Shown here piece after piece: positions 36,318-46,189 of a stretch of DNA of 64,000 nt. The DNA comes from Pseudomonas hydrolytica (GTDB taxonomy: Bacteria > Pseudomonadota > Gammaproteobacteria > Pseudomonadales > Pseudomonadaceae), in assembly GCF_021495345.1 (NCBI RefSeq), contig NZ_CP099397.1, positions 1,674,001-1,738,000 of the forward strand, written 5' to 3'. A program made the translations under genes and the position numbers. A model generated the notes under the pieces. That model was not told the origin of the DNA. It worked only from the letters and a program-made list of their open reading frames with translations, and did no database searches. Every line of letters begins with the position of its first letter. The stretch's first letter is position 1.

Positions 36318-36392
36318 ATGGACGATTACCAGGAAGAACTGCTCGAGCGCGACGCTTCCGATCAGGACGTGGATGACGCCACCGAGCTCTGA
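36318..36392 (+). CDS. Very small acidic protein (24 aa)
   Basis: The frame reads MDDYQEELLERDASDQDV and then DDATEL. Eleven of its residues are Asp or Glu. A CGGGAGG Shine-Dalgarno (36304-36310) stands 7 bases before the ATG, the strongest signal of the region. The 3' end overlaps the convergent AraC gene by 31 bases. No promoter is obvious between the tRNA terminator and this frame. Function unknown; it may be a genuine micro-protein. Confidence rests on the Shine-Dalgarno and biased composition. Confidence 0.45.
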   Translation: MDDYQEELLERDASDQDVDDATEL

Positions 36393-37435
36393 GCTTCACC
36401 GCTGGCCCTGCGCTGCGCGCGGCGATAGTCGCCCGGCGTCTGTCCGAGCCAGCGCTTGAACGCGCGCTGGAAGGCCTCGGCCGAGGCGAAGCCGAGCAGG
36501 TAGGCGATCTCGCCGAACGCCAGTTCGGTGTCGCGGATATAGGCCGTGGCCAGATCGCGGCGGGTATCGTTGAGGATGGCGCGAAACTGCGTGCCTTCCT
36601 CGGCCAGCTTGCGCCGTAGCGTCCAGGCCGGTAATTGCAGCTGTCCGGCCACTTCCTGCAGATCCGGCTCGCGACCGTGCAGCAGCGGGCCGAGCAGCTG
36701 GATCACCCGTTCGCGCAGGCTGCGGGTGCGGGTCAGCTGATCCAGCTCGCGTTCGCACAACTCCAGCAAGTGGTGCCAGGTGCCTGGGCAATGGTCCGGA
36801 TTGCGCAGCGCCAGGCTCTCAGCGCTCAGGCGCAGGCGGTTGGCGCCGGCCTCGAATTCCACCGGACAGCCGAACAGGGCCTCGTAGCGTTCGGCGTAGG
36901 CAGGCGCGGGAAATTCGATTTCCACTTTTTCCACGGTAACCGGGCGGCCGGCCACCTGGCCGAGATTGACCTGCCAGCCGGCCAGCACCGAGTCGACGAC
37001 GAAGTGGTTGTAGGCGTTGTACGGGCTGATGGAATAGAAGTGCAGCCAGGCGCCACGGGCATCCTCGTCCAGGCCCGAGCTGCCGCGGTAGTTGGCTGCG
37101 TACAGCGCTTCGAAACGGGTCAGGGCGCGCGCCGCTTCGCGCAGCGTCGGCGCCTGGGCGGCGCACACGCCGGCCAGGCCGATCTGGCTCAGGCGGCTGT
37201 GGCGGCCCATGTCCAGGCCCAGCGCCGGGTCCTTGCACAGGGCGATGGCGCTGTGGCCAAGGCGCATGAAGCGCGGAATCGACAGGCGTGCCCGCGGCTC
37301 GCTCAGGCGTGCGGCATCCAGGCCGAACTGTTCCAGCAGCGCTTGCGGGTCATGGCCATGCTCGCGCAGGGCTGCCGCCAATGCCTGCGTGAAGCCGACG
37401 GATAGGTCGCCGAGGCGAACGCGTGGGGCTTTCAT
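36362..37435 (-). CDS. AraC-family regulator coupled to a nitrilase-like gene
   Basis: This 357-residue protein has an OruR-type N-terminal ligand domain (about 20-210; GLDMGRHSRLSQIGLAGVCAAQAPTL) and a C-terminal double helix-turn-helix (LQLPAWTLRRKLAEEGTQF and EIAYLLGFASAEAFQRAFKRW). The ATG at 37435 overlaps the stop of the upstream nitrilase-like gene by four bases, so the two are co-translated. The frame stays open 33 codons upstream but MKAPRVRLGDLSVGF is the typical family start. The divergent fadH gene and a two-half-site repeat between them suggest it regulates fadH. Confidence 0.9.
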   Translation of the reverse strand: MKAPRVRLGDLSVGFTQALAAALREHGHDPQALLEQFGLDAARLSEPRARLSIPRFMRLGHSAIALCKDPALGLDMGRHSRLSQIGLAGVCAAQAPTLREAARALTRFEALYAANYRGSSGLDEDARGAWLHFYSISPYNAYNHFVVDSVLAGWQVNLGQVAGRPVTVEKVEIEFPAPAYAERYEALFGCPVEFEAGANRLRLSAESLALRNPDHCPGTWHHLLELCERELDQLTRTRSLRERVIQLLGPLLHGREPDLQEVAGQLQLPAWTLRRKLAEEGTQFRAILNDTRRDLATAYIRDTELAFGEIAYLLGFASAEAFQRAFKRWLGQTPGDYRRAQRRASGEAQSSVASSTS

Positions 37436-38457
37436 AACCACAGGTTGATCAGCTGAGCGCCGCTGTCGCTGGCGCCATGAACCTGCCGGCCTGCATCGAA
37501 TGCCAGGGCCTGGCTCTGGCCGCGGCGTTCCCACAGGCGGCCGCGCAGGTGAACCTTCAACCCGGCGCGGATGCCGTTGGCCTGGAGCTGTTCACCCAGC
37601 TGCGCATCGTTTGCCACGGCATCCAGGTCGCTGGGCATGGCCAGCAGTTCGACCTGTTGGCTGACCAGGGCGCTGTGGCTGACGCTGTGCAGCGCGTCGC
37701 TGCCGAGCAGAACGCCAAGCCGTCCGGCCGGGGTGTCGAGTACCTGCAGGCTGTTCGGGGCGGCGGCCGTGATCGGGCCGCTGGGAAAGATCTGGCGCTG
37801 CGGCTGGCCCAGCGGATGCCCGGCCTGATCGAACACCAGGCTGACGTTGTACAGCGGCCCGCGGCCGACTTCGAGGCGGCCCAGCTCCACCCGCGGTTCG
37901 GGCAGCACGATGGAGCCGGCCACCAGGGTGACGCCGTACTCCCTGGCCAGTTCGCCGAACAGCTGCTGGTAGTCGCGCGCCATCTTCTGCGCCTTGGTCC
38001 GCAGCAGGGCGTCGTCCAGGCGCGAGCCGCCCTGGGCGGCGAAGAAGGCGCGCAGGAAATCCAGCGGATTGCTGGCGGCCAGCCAGTGCAGCGCCTGGCG
38101 TTGCTGCGCGGCGCGGTAGAACTCTTCCTTTTCCCCCACGGCCAGCAACCAGGTGCCGATATGTTCCGGCAGCACGACGACAGTGCGTTCGCTGAGCATG
38201 CCCTGGTCGCGGGCATGGTCCAGATAGGCGGCGAGTTTCAGGCGCAGGCGGCCGAGGCTCTGGTAGTCGCCGGCGAACAGCTCCGGCTGGATGCCCAGCA
38301 GGTTGCCGCGCGCACTGGGCTGGCCGAGCTCGAGCGCCACCTGGCTGCGCAGGTCGGATAGATAGTGGCCGCTGTTGCGCTGCTCGCTCCAGTAGACATA
38401 GCCGCCGATACCGGCGAGCAGGACGAGTGACAGGACGATGCTGATCAGTAATCGCAT
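37432..38457 (-). CDS. Membrane-anchored nitrilase-like protein lacking catalytic residues
   Basis: This 341-residue protein has an N-terminal signal anchor (residues 3-22) and then a carbon-nitrogen hydrolase fold, recognisable from VVVLPEHIGTW (Glu position), VTLVAGSIVLPEP, YNVSLVFDQAGHPL and LGVLLGSDALHS. Nitrilases need Glu-Lys-Cys. The Glu region is kept, but the Lys segment reads PQRQIFPSG and the Cys segment, usually ICYE/D, reads LLGSDA, with no Cys. It therefore looks like a pseudoenzyme, perhaps a periplasmic ligand sensor or scaffold. It is translationally coupled to the AraC regulator gene. Confidence 0.75.
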   Translation of the reverse strand: MRLLISIVLSLVLLAGIGGYVYWSEQRNSGHYLSDLRSQVALELGQPSARGNLLGIQPELFAGDYQSLGRLRLKLAAYLDHARDQGMLSERTVVVLPEHIGTWLLAVGEKEEFYRAAQQRQALHWLAASNPLDFLRAFFAAQGGSRLDDALLRTKAQKMARDYQQLFGELAREYGVTLVAGSIVLPEPRVELGRLEVGRGPLYNVSLVFDQAGHPLGQPQRQIFPSGPITAAAPNSLQVLDTPAGRLGVLLGSDALHSVSHSALVSQQVELLAMPSDLDAVANDAQLGEQLQANGIRAGLKVHLRGRLWERRGQSQALAFDAGRQVHGASDSGAQLINLWL

Positions 38458-38527
38458 GACGGGATTTTTGGCTGAGTTGGGGTGCAGGTTAGGTCGGTTG
38501 GCTGGTGATGCCAAGGTGTATTGCTTG

Positions 38528-40693
<2,166 letters not shown>

Positions 40694-40697
40694 TGAC

Positions 40698-40728
40698 AAC
40701 GCCCCGCTCAGTGCGGGGCGTTTGTTTT
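40698..40728 (+). terminator. Rho-independent terminator of fadH
   Basis: A 10-bp stem AACGCCCCGC/GCGGGGCGTT (40698-40707 with 40713-40722) with a TCAGT loop is followed by TTTGTTTT. Confidence 0.92.
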
Positions 40729-40756
40729 CTGGCCTGACAATAACAAGGAGAAGCCG

Positions 40757-41188
40757 ATGTCTCTCGGCACCCAGTTGCATCCTGCTGCCGCAGCCAGCCT
40801 TGCGCGCTGGCACCAGTTCATCGCCGCCAAGGACCTGAGCGCCTTGCCCGAATTGCTGCATCCGCAGGCGGTGTTCCGCTCGCCCATGGCGCACAGCCCC
40901 TATCCGGGGGCGCAGGCGGTGAATCTGATCCTCAATACCGTGCTCAAGGTGTTCGAGGATTTCGCCTATCACCGCGAGCTGGCCACGGCCGACGGTCTCA
41001 ACGTCGTGCTGGAGTTCTCGGCGCGGGTGGGCGAGCGCGAACTCAAGGGCATCGACATGATCCGTTTCGACGAGTCGGGGCGGATCGTCGAGTTCGAAGT
41101 GATGGTGCGCCCGATGAGCGGGCTGCAGGCGCTCGGTGCGGAAATGGCGCAGCGCCTGGCGCCCTTCCTTTCCGCAGCCAAGAGCTGA
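40757..41188 (+). CDS. SnoaL/NTF2-like protein
   Basis: This 143-residue protein has the cone-shaped NTF2 fold pattern: LARWHQFIAAKDLSALPELLHPQAVFRSPMAHSPYPG, then VVLEFSARVGERELKGIDMIRFDESGRIVEFEVMVRP. Such proteins act as isomerases, hydrolases or ligand binders. AAGGAGAAGCCG precedes the ATG. It lies between fadH and the TAXI gene with its own terminator; the fadH terminator suggests a separate promoter or partial read-through. Substrate unknown. Confidence 0.85.
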   Translation: MSLGTQLHPAAAASLARWHQFIAAKDLSALPELLHPQAVFRSPMAHSPYPGAQAVNLILNTVLKVFEDFAYHRELATADGLNVVLEFSARVGERELKGIDMIRFDESGRIVEFEVMVRPMSGLQALGAEMAQRLAPFLSAAKS

Positions 41189-41195
41189 TTGTGCC

Positions 41196-41218
41196 GCCCG
41201 CCGCAAGGGCGGGCACTT
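41196..41218 (+). terminator. Hairpin terminator after the SnoaL-like gene
   Basis: GCCCGCC/GGCGGGC (41196-41202 with 41208-41214) with a GCAAG loop, then ACTTTT. The short T-run makes it a weak terminator, placed between convergent genes. Confidence 0.65.
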
Positions 41219-41222
41219 TTGG

Positions 41223-42179
41223 CTATCTGAGCACGCCAACCTCGCGATAGAAGCGTTCGGCCCCGGGATGCAGGGGAATCGGCAGGCCATCGGTCGCCCG
41301 CTCCAGTCTGATGTCCTTGGCGGCCGGGTGCGCTTCGGCCAGACGATCGAGATTCTCGAAGAGCAACTTGGTCATCTGATAGGCCACGGCGTCGGAAACG
41401 CTGGTCTGGCTCACCAGAACGTTGGTGATGGTCGCCGTCGTCACGTCGTTGGCCTGGCCCCTGTAGGTGCCGGCGGGAATGATGCCCGACTGATAGGCGC
41501 TGCTGCCGATACGTGCCACCACCTGCTCCGGAATGGCGACGAAGATGATGGGCACGCGCTCGGCCAGTTCGCGAATCGCTGCCATGCCAAGGCCCGCCGA
41601 CTGCAGGGTGGCGTCCAGCTGGCCCTTTTCGATCAGCTCGACCGACTCGGCGTAGGGCTTGAACTCGACCTGGCCCATGTCCTTGTAGCTCAGGCCTGCG
41701 GCTCTGAAGATGGCCCTGGCATTGAGTTCGGTGCCCGAGCGCGGCGCCCCGACGGAAATTCGCTTGCCGCGCAGGTCCTCGAGGCTGTGGATGCCCGATG
41801 CCTGGCTGGCGACGATCTGGATGTAGTTCGGATAGATCCCGGCGATGGCGCGCAGGCGGTCACGCGGGGCCCGGAAGCCGGCGTCCTCGTCGCCTTTCCA
41901 GGCGTCGGCGACCGAGTCGCCCAAAGCGAAGGCCAGTTGGCCGCGGGCAATCTGCAGCAGGTTGAGGTTCTCCACCGAGGCCTTGGTGGCGCGCACGCTG
42001 GTGGTGGAGCCTTCGATGCGTTGGCTGTAAAGCTCCGACAGGCTCAGGCCCAACGGGTAATAGACGCCACTGGTACCACCGGTGAGGATGTTGATCGTGG
42101 TGGGGGTGGCGTGAGCGTTGGGACTGTTGACCAGGATCGCGGCGGCGACGAGTAGGCCAAGACGCTTGGCTAGGCGCAT
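41223..42179 (-). CDS. TAXI-family TRAP transporter binding protein (orphan)
   Basis: The 318-residue protein starts with a Sec signal (cleavage after NAHA, about residue 25). The mature part has the TAXI signature NILTGGTSGVYYPLG near its start and LEDLRGKRISVGAPRSGTELNARAI in the middle. TAXI proteins hand small solutes such as glutamate or other carboxylates to a TRAP permease. No permease gene (DctQM fusion) is within the window near it, so it either serves a distant transporter or is a sensor. A 563-base gap lies upstream. Confidence 0.92.
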   Translation of the reverse strand: MRLAKRLGLLVAAAILVNSPNAHATPTTINILTGGTSGVYYPLGLSLSELYSQRIEGSTTSVRATKASVENLNLLQIARGQLAFALGDSVADAWKGDEDAGFRAPRDRLRAIAGIYPNYIQIVASQASGIHSLEDLRGKRISVGAPRSGTELNARAIFRAAGLSYKDMGQVEFKPYAESVELIEKGQLDATLQSAGLGMAAIRELAERVPIIFVAIPEQVVARIGSSAYQSGIIPAGTYRGQANDVTTATITNVLVSQTSVSDAVAYQMTKLLFENLDRLAEAHPAAKDIRLERATDGLPIPLHPGAERFYREVGVLR

Positions 42180-42742
42180 GGGAGTTCTCCGTTGTTGTTA
42201 TGGTTTTTATGTCGAGGAGAGGTCGGCCCTGCCTGCGCTGTGCGGGCGAATTTGCTCCACTGGCGTTGGCCAGACTGATCGAGCAGGGGAGCGGGCAGGG
42301 GGACGATGGCAGGGCATGGCTGACCTCTTGTCTTTTTTATCAGTCCAGGCCCGCGGCACGCGCGGGTTCAGGGGCTCAGCAGATGGCGTGCCAGGTTGAT
42401 GGGGTACTGGCCTAGAGCGGGTGGGCCTATTGCTTTGGGCTTCGATAGGCGGAAAGTCGCTTCTCGGGCTGTGGCGAATGGCAGGAATCCGCCGATCCAT
42501 CGGCGGCTGTGCTGGGCAGGCACAGGTAGCTTGTGCACTTTGCGCCCTTGTCACATTTTCGCGTGAGCGGCGCTCTTTCCGGCCTGGCTCGCAGAGTGAG
42601 TGCCAACCCAGTCACATTGCTGTGGTTCGGTTTTCCCCTAGACTTGCCTGAGCTATCAAGGACGATATCCGTGCCAGGCATCCGTCGTTCTGGCACGCGA
42701 CGACGTGCGCGCATATTCCCCGGTTGGTCCAGAGGGTCCTCA
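42180..42742. other. 563-base intergenic region without a recognised gene
   Basis: Between the divergent TAXI and coiled-coil genes I find no frame with a good Shine-Dalgarno and no family similarity, RNA cloverleaf or terminator. The stretch has ordinary GC content and a T-run at 42333-42338. It may carry two promoters and a non-coding RNA; I cannot support either. Confidence 0.4.
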
Positions 42743-44110
42743 ATGAGCATGCAGAACAAGCCGCAGATGGTGGAAGCCGTGATGTTCTTCAGTGAACGCG
42801 GTATCTGCAAACAGATGATGTTCCCCGAGTTCGAGGCATTGCTCGACGGCGTGGTGAACATGCCGGAGTTTGCCGACGAGCAGATGCGCGCGGTGTTCGT
42901 GGTGATCAATCCGCGGCTGCTGGTCAAGGCGGCGGTGTTCTTCTATCTGGACTTCGACGAGGATGGCCGCCCGGACAAGGGCTGGAACATCCCCCTGCAG
43001 CACCTGGCCGAGCGCGCCGGGCGCGGGCCCGATCTCGGCGCCGGGCCCATCCGTCTGGCTTGCCGTAGCCAATGCCCGGTGTCCTGGCACCAGATGCACC
43101 TGTGGGACCCAAGCCTGGCGCCGGGGCAGAACGATCTGGTGATCCTGCGCGATGCGGTCAAGCGCAACCAGCTGGGGCTGCTGGTGGACGACGACAGTGC
43201 TCAGGCCGTGGTCGCCGAGCGCCTGCAGGTCGCCTCCGAGGACAAGTGGTACGCGCCCGACCCAGCCAAGGAAGTGGCCGACCAGCTGGCGCAGAAGATG
43301 GATCAGGAGCACCGCGCCAAGACTGCCCAGCTGATCCAGCAGCAGCGTCTGCGCATTACCAGCCTGACTCAGCAGCACGAAGAGGAGCTGGCCAAGCTCA
43401 AGCTGGTCAGCGAAGAACAGAGCAAGAACCTGCAGGCGCAGATTCACGGCCTGCATCAGGCGCTGCGCCAGCAGGAGGAGCTCAACGCCAGCCTCAAGGC
43501 GCAGCTGGCCGCCCAGGCCGAGAGCTTCCAGACCAGCCGCGAGGAAATGACCCAGCAGCTGCGTGCCCTGGAGCGCCACGGGCGCACCGAGGGCGATATC
43601 CTGCGCGCCCAATTCGACAGCGAGCTGCAGGCGAAGGTCGCCGCGGCGGTGGCCGAGTACAAGGAACAGATCGCCATTCGCGACGTGGAGCTGGCCTATC
43701 GCAACGAGCTGGACGCTCAGCTGCAGCAGGAGAACGAGCGCCTCAAGCGCGAGCGCGACGAGTTCGCCAGCCAGGGCGGTGATCAGATACTGGAACGCCT
43801 GGCCAAGCTGGGCGTGGTGTTCGTGGTCTACCACCCCGGCGCCGGGCATCTGACCATTCCGTTGCAGGATGTCGCCCGTTATCAGGACAACCCCATGGCC
43901 TACGCGGCGGCCAAGTGTTTCGTATCCGAAGAGCAGTACCGGCACTGGCTGGCGCACTATCAGCAGCCCAGCTGCGAGGCCACCTTGCCCAGCGGCGAGC
44001 GTTGCGCCATTCCCATCGACCGGGTGGACACTCCCAGCCGTTTCGCAGTCGGCGACTCCAATTGCTGTGCGCGGCACAAGGCGAGCAGTCGTCTACGCAC
44101 AGTCAGCTGA
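42743..44110 (+). CDS. Coiled-coil protein with C-terminal Cys/His cluster, unknown function
   Basis: This 455-residue protein has a conserved-looking N-terminal 160 residues (MVEAVMFFSERGICKQMMFPEFEALLDGV), a long coiled coil from about residue 180 to 355 rich in Gln/Glu/Lys, and a C-terminal domain with PSCEATLPSGERCAIPIDRV and SNCCARHK, resembling a small zinc site. No membrane segment is present. ATG at 42743 is chosen because earlier in-frame codons lack a Shine-Dalgarno. Looks like a cytoplasmic scaffold; it has no recognised family. The next gene starts within 3 bases and is likely co-transcribed. Confidence 0.75.
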   Translation: MSMQNKPQMVEAVMFFSERGICKQMMFPEFEALLDGVVNMPEFADEQMRAVFVVINPRLLVKAAVFFYLDFDEDGRPDKGWNIPLQHLAERAGRGPDLGAGPIRLACRSQCPVSWHQMHLWDPSLAPGQNDLVILRDAVKRNQLGLLVDDDSAQAVVAERLQVASEDKWYAPDPAKEVADQLAQKMDQEHRAKTAQLIQQQRLRITSLTQQHEEELAKLKLVSEEQSKNLQAQIHGLHQALRQQEELNASLKAQLAAQAESFQTSREEMTQQLRALERHGRTEGDILRAQFDSELQAKVAAAVAEYKEQIAIRDVELAYRNELDAQLQQENERLKRERDEFASQGGDQILERLAKLGVVFVVYHPGAGHLTIPLQDVARYQDNPMAYAAAKCFVSEEQYRHWLAHYQQPSCEATLPSGERCAIPIDRVDTPSRFAVGDSNCCARHKASSRLRTVS

Positions 44111-44112
44111 CC

Positions 44113-45057
44113 TTGGCTCCGGATTTTCCCGACTGGCGCCCGCAGGCGCCGCTGCAGCCGCTGCGCTTTAACTGGCTGGACGCCGCTGGCGTCGAGCTGG
44201 CCTGTCTGCGTCTGGATCTGATCGACCCGCTGATCTGCGGCAACAAGTGGTTCAAGCTCGCTCCACATCTGCGTGAGGCCGTCGCTGCCGGCGCGCGCGG
44301 GCTGATCAGCCTGGGCGGCGCTCATTCCAACCATCTGCATGCCCTGGCCGCCGCGGGCAGGCGTTTCGGTTTTCCAACCGTCGGCCTGCTGCGCGGCGAG
44401 CCACAGCAGACCCCGACCGTCAGTGATCTGCAGGCCATGGGCATGCACCTGCATTGGCTGGGCTATGGCGGCTACCGTGCGCGCCATCAGGCAGACTTCT
44501 GGCAAGGCTGGTTGCAGCGTTACCCCGGGTTTCATCCCGTCAACGAGGGCGGGCTGGGGCTGGCGGCTGCCCAGGGCTGCGCCGAGCTGGTGGCGATGGC
44601 TCAGGCGCAACTGGCTGCTCTCGGCTGGTCGGACTTCGATGGCTGGTGGCTGGCCGCGGGCACCGGCACCACGCTGGCCGGGCTGGTTCTCGGCGAGCAG
44701 GGGCGGCGTGCCGTTCATGGCGCCTTGGCGGTGCCTGCCGGTCACGGCGTAGCCGAACAGGTGGCGGCGCTGTTGCAGCAGGCGGGGCGTCCCGATCAGG
44801 GCTATCGGCTGATCGAGGCGGCGCGGGGCGGTTTTGCGCGCATGGATGATGAGCTGCGTAACTTCATCAATGCCAGTGAGTCGGCCAGCGGTCTGCCGCT
44901 GGAGCCTGTGTACACCGGCAAGGCCCTGATGGCATTGCGCGATTTCTGTGACAATGGCCACCTTGCGCGCGGCTGCCGACTGATCTTCGTTCATACTGGC
45001 GGTCTGCAGGGGCGCCGGGCGCTGATGGGCGCCGATGCCAACTACACTCAGGTCTGA
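44113..45057 (+). CDS. PLP-dependent ACC deaminase/D-cysteine desulfhydrase family enzyme
   Basis: The protein of about 314 residues belongs to the tryptophan-synthase-beta-like fold. LICGNKWFKLAPHL carries the PLP Lys, GLISLGGAHSNHLHALAA is the substrate and phosphate region, and WLAAGTGTTLAGLVLGE is the glycine-rich loop. The family covers 1-aminocyclopropane-1-carboxylate deaminase and D-cysteine desulfhydrase; D-cysteine-type activity is the commoner guess. No ATG fits the N-terminus: the best start is TTG at 44113, just after the previous stop, with CTG at 44107 an alternative. It precedes the cNMP-rhodanese gene by 22 bases. Confidence 0.82.
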   Translation: MAPDFPDWRPQAPLQPLRFNWLDAAGVELACLRLDLIDPLICGNKWFKLAPHLREAVAAGARGLISLGGAHSNHLHALAAAGRRFGFPTVGLLRGEPQQTPTVSDLQAMGMHLHWLGYGGYRARHQADFWQGWLQRYPGFHPVNEGGLGLAAAQGCAELVAMAQAQLAALGWSDFDGWWLAAGTGTTLAGLVLGEQGRRAVHGALAVPAGHGVAEQVAALLQQAGRPDQGYRLIEAARGGFARMDDELRNFINASESASGLPLEPVYTGKALMALRDFCDNGHLARGCRLIFVHTGGLQGRRALMGADANYTQV

Positions 45058-45079
45058 CCAGCGGAGCCTGGAAATCCTC

Positions 45080-46189
45080 ATGAGCGAACCTCTTACTCCC
45101 GAACAGTTGCGCAGCCTGACGCCGCTCAATGCGCTGTCGGCGCAGCAGTGGCGGGAATTGCGCAGCCAGCTGGTACCGCAGCCGTTGCTGGCCGGGCAGT
45201 TGCTGTTCCGCCGTGGAGATCAGGCGCGCCTGACTTATTACCTGCTCGCCGGCGAGCTGCAATTGCAGGATGCCGACGGCACGGTCCAGCGCGTATCGGC
45301 CGGCAGCGAGGCCAGCTGCCATCCCCTGTCGCCCGGTCTGCCGCGCCTGCACGAGGCGCGTGCGCTGAGCGACGTCAGCATGCTGGTGATCGACAGCTCG
45401 ACCCTCGATCGTCTGCTCACCTGGCGTCTGGCCCATCAGGACCTGCTCCTGGCCCTGCAGCAGGGAGGCGCCGATATCGAGTGGCTGGAGCGCTTGCTGG
45501 AAAATCCGCTGTTCGCCAAGGTGCCGCCGGCCAATGTGCAGAGCATGCTCGGGCGTCTGCAGCGCATCGAGGTCGCGGCGGGCAGTCAGGTCCTGGAAGA
45601 GGGTGCGGCGGGCGACTGCTGCTTCTTTCTCGAAAGCGGCCGCGCAGAAGTCATTCGCCGTGCCGGCAGCGACCGCCAGGTGCTGGCCGAACTGGAAGTG
45701 GGCGCCTGCTTCGGCGAGGAGGCGCTGCTGGCCGATCGGCCGCGCAATGCCACGGTGACCATGGTCGAGGCCGGCAGCGTGCTGCGCCTGGACCGCCAGG
45801 ATTTCTTCGCCCTGCTCAAGGCGCCGGTGGTGGCCGAGGTGTCCCTGGGCGAGGCCGCGCGTTTGCTGGCGCACGGCGCACAGTGGCTGGATGTGCGCCT
45901 GCTCGAGGAGTACGAGCAGGCGCATGCCCCGCAGGCGCTGCACATGCCGCTGCAACTGTTGCGTCTGAAGGCGCGCCTGCTGGATCGCGCGCGCACCTAC
46001 CTGTGCTATTGCGACAGTGGCAAGCGCAGCAGCAGCGCGGTCTTTCTGCTCGCGCAACTGGGTTACAGCGTTTACGCCCTGCGCGGCGGGCTGGATGCGC
46101 TGCCGGCGGTACAGCGCGATGCCCTGCTCTGCGAAAGCGGTGCCGGCTACTTGGCGCGCTCCGGTGGGCGCACCGAGCGCAGTCGCTGA
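45080..46189 (+). CDS. Double cyclic-nucleotide-binding domain protein with C-terminal rhodanese
   Basis: The 369-residue protein has two Crp-like beta-roll domains (about 15-125 and 135-250). The second is better preserved (ELEVGACFGEEALLADRPRNATVTM, the phosphate-binding cassette). The rhodanese domain from about 260 has the active loop CDSGKRS with C311. No DNA-binding domain or membrane segment is present. It may link cyclic-nucleotide level to sulphur transfer, and it follows a possible desulfhydrase gene by 22 bases, which fits a sulphur theme. This coupling is inference. Confidence 0.85.
   Translation: MSEPLTPEQLRSLTPLNALSAQQWRELRSQLVPQPLLAGQLLFRRGDQARLTYYLLAGELQLQDADGTVQRVSAGSEASCHPLSPGLPRLHEARALSDVSMLVIDSSTLDRLLTWRLAHQDLLLALQQGGADIEWLERLLENPLFAKVPPANVQSMLGRLQRIEVAAGSQVLEEGAAGDCCFFLESGRAEVIRRAGSDRQVLAELEVGACFGEEALLADRPRNATVTMVEAGSVLRLDRQDFFALLKAPVVAEVSLGEAARLLAHGAQWLDVRLLEEYEQAHAPQALHMPLQLLRLKARLLDRARTYLCYCDSGKRSSSAVFLLAQLGYSVYALRGGLDALPAVQRDALLCESGAGYLARSGGRTERSR

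Noticed and set aside
42180..42742. Short frames of 70-115 codons in the TAXI/coiled-coil gap
   Set aside because: None has a proper Shine-Dalgarno or any recognisable feature, and they overlap each other on both strands.
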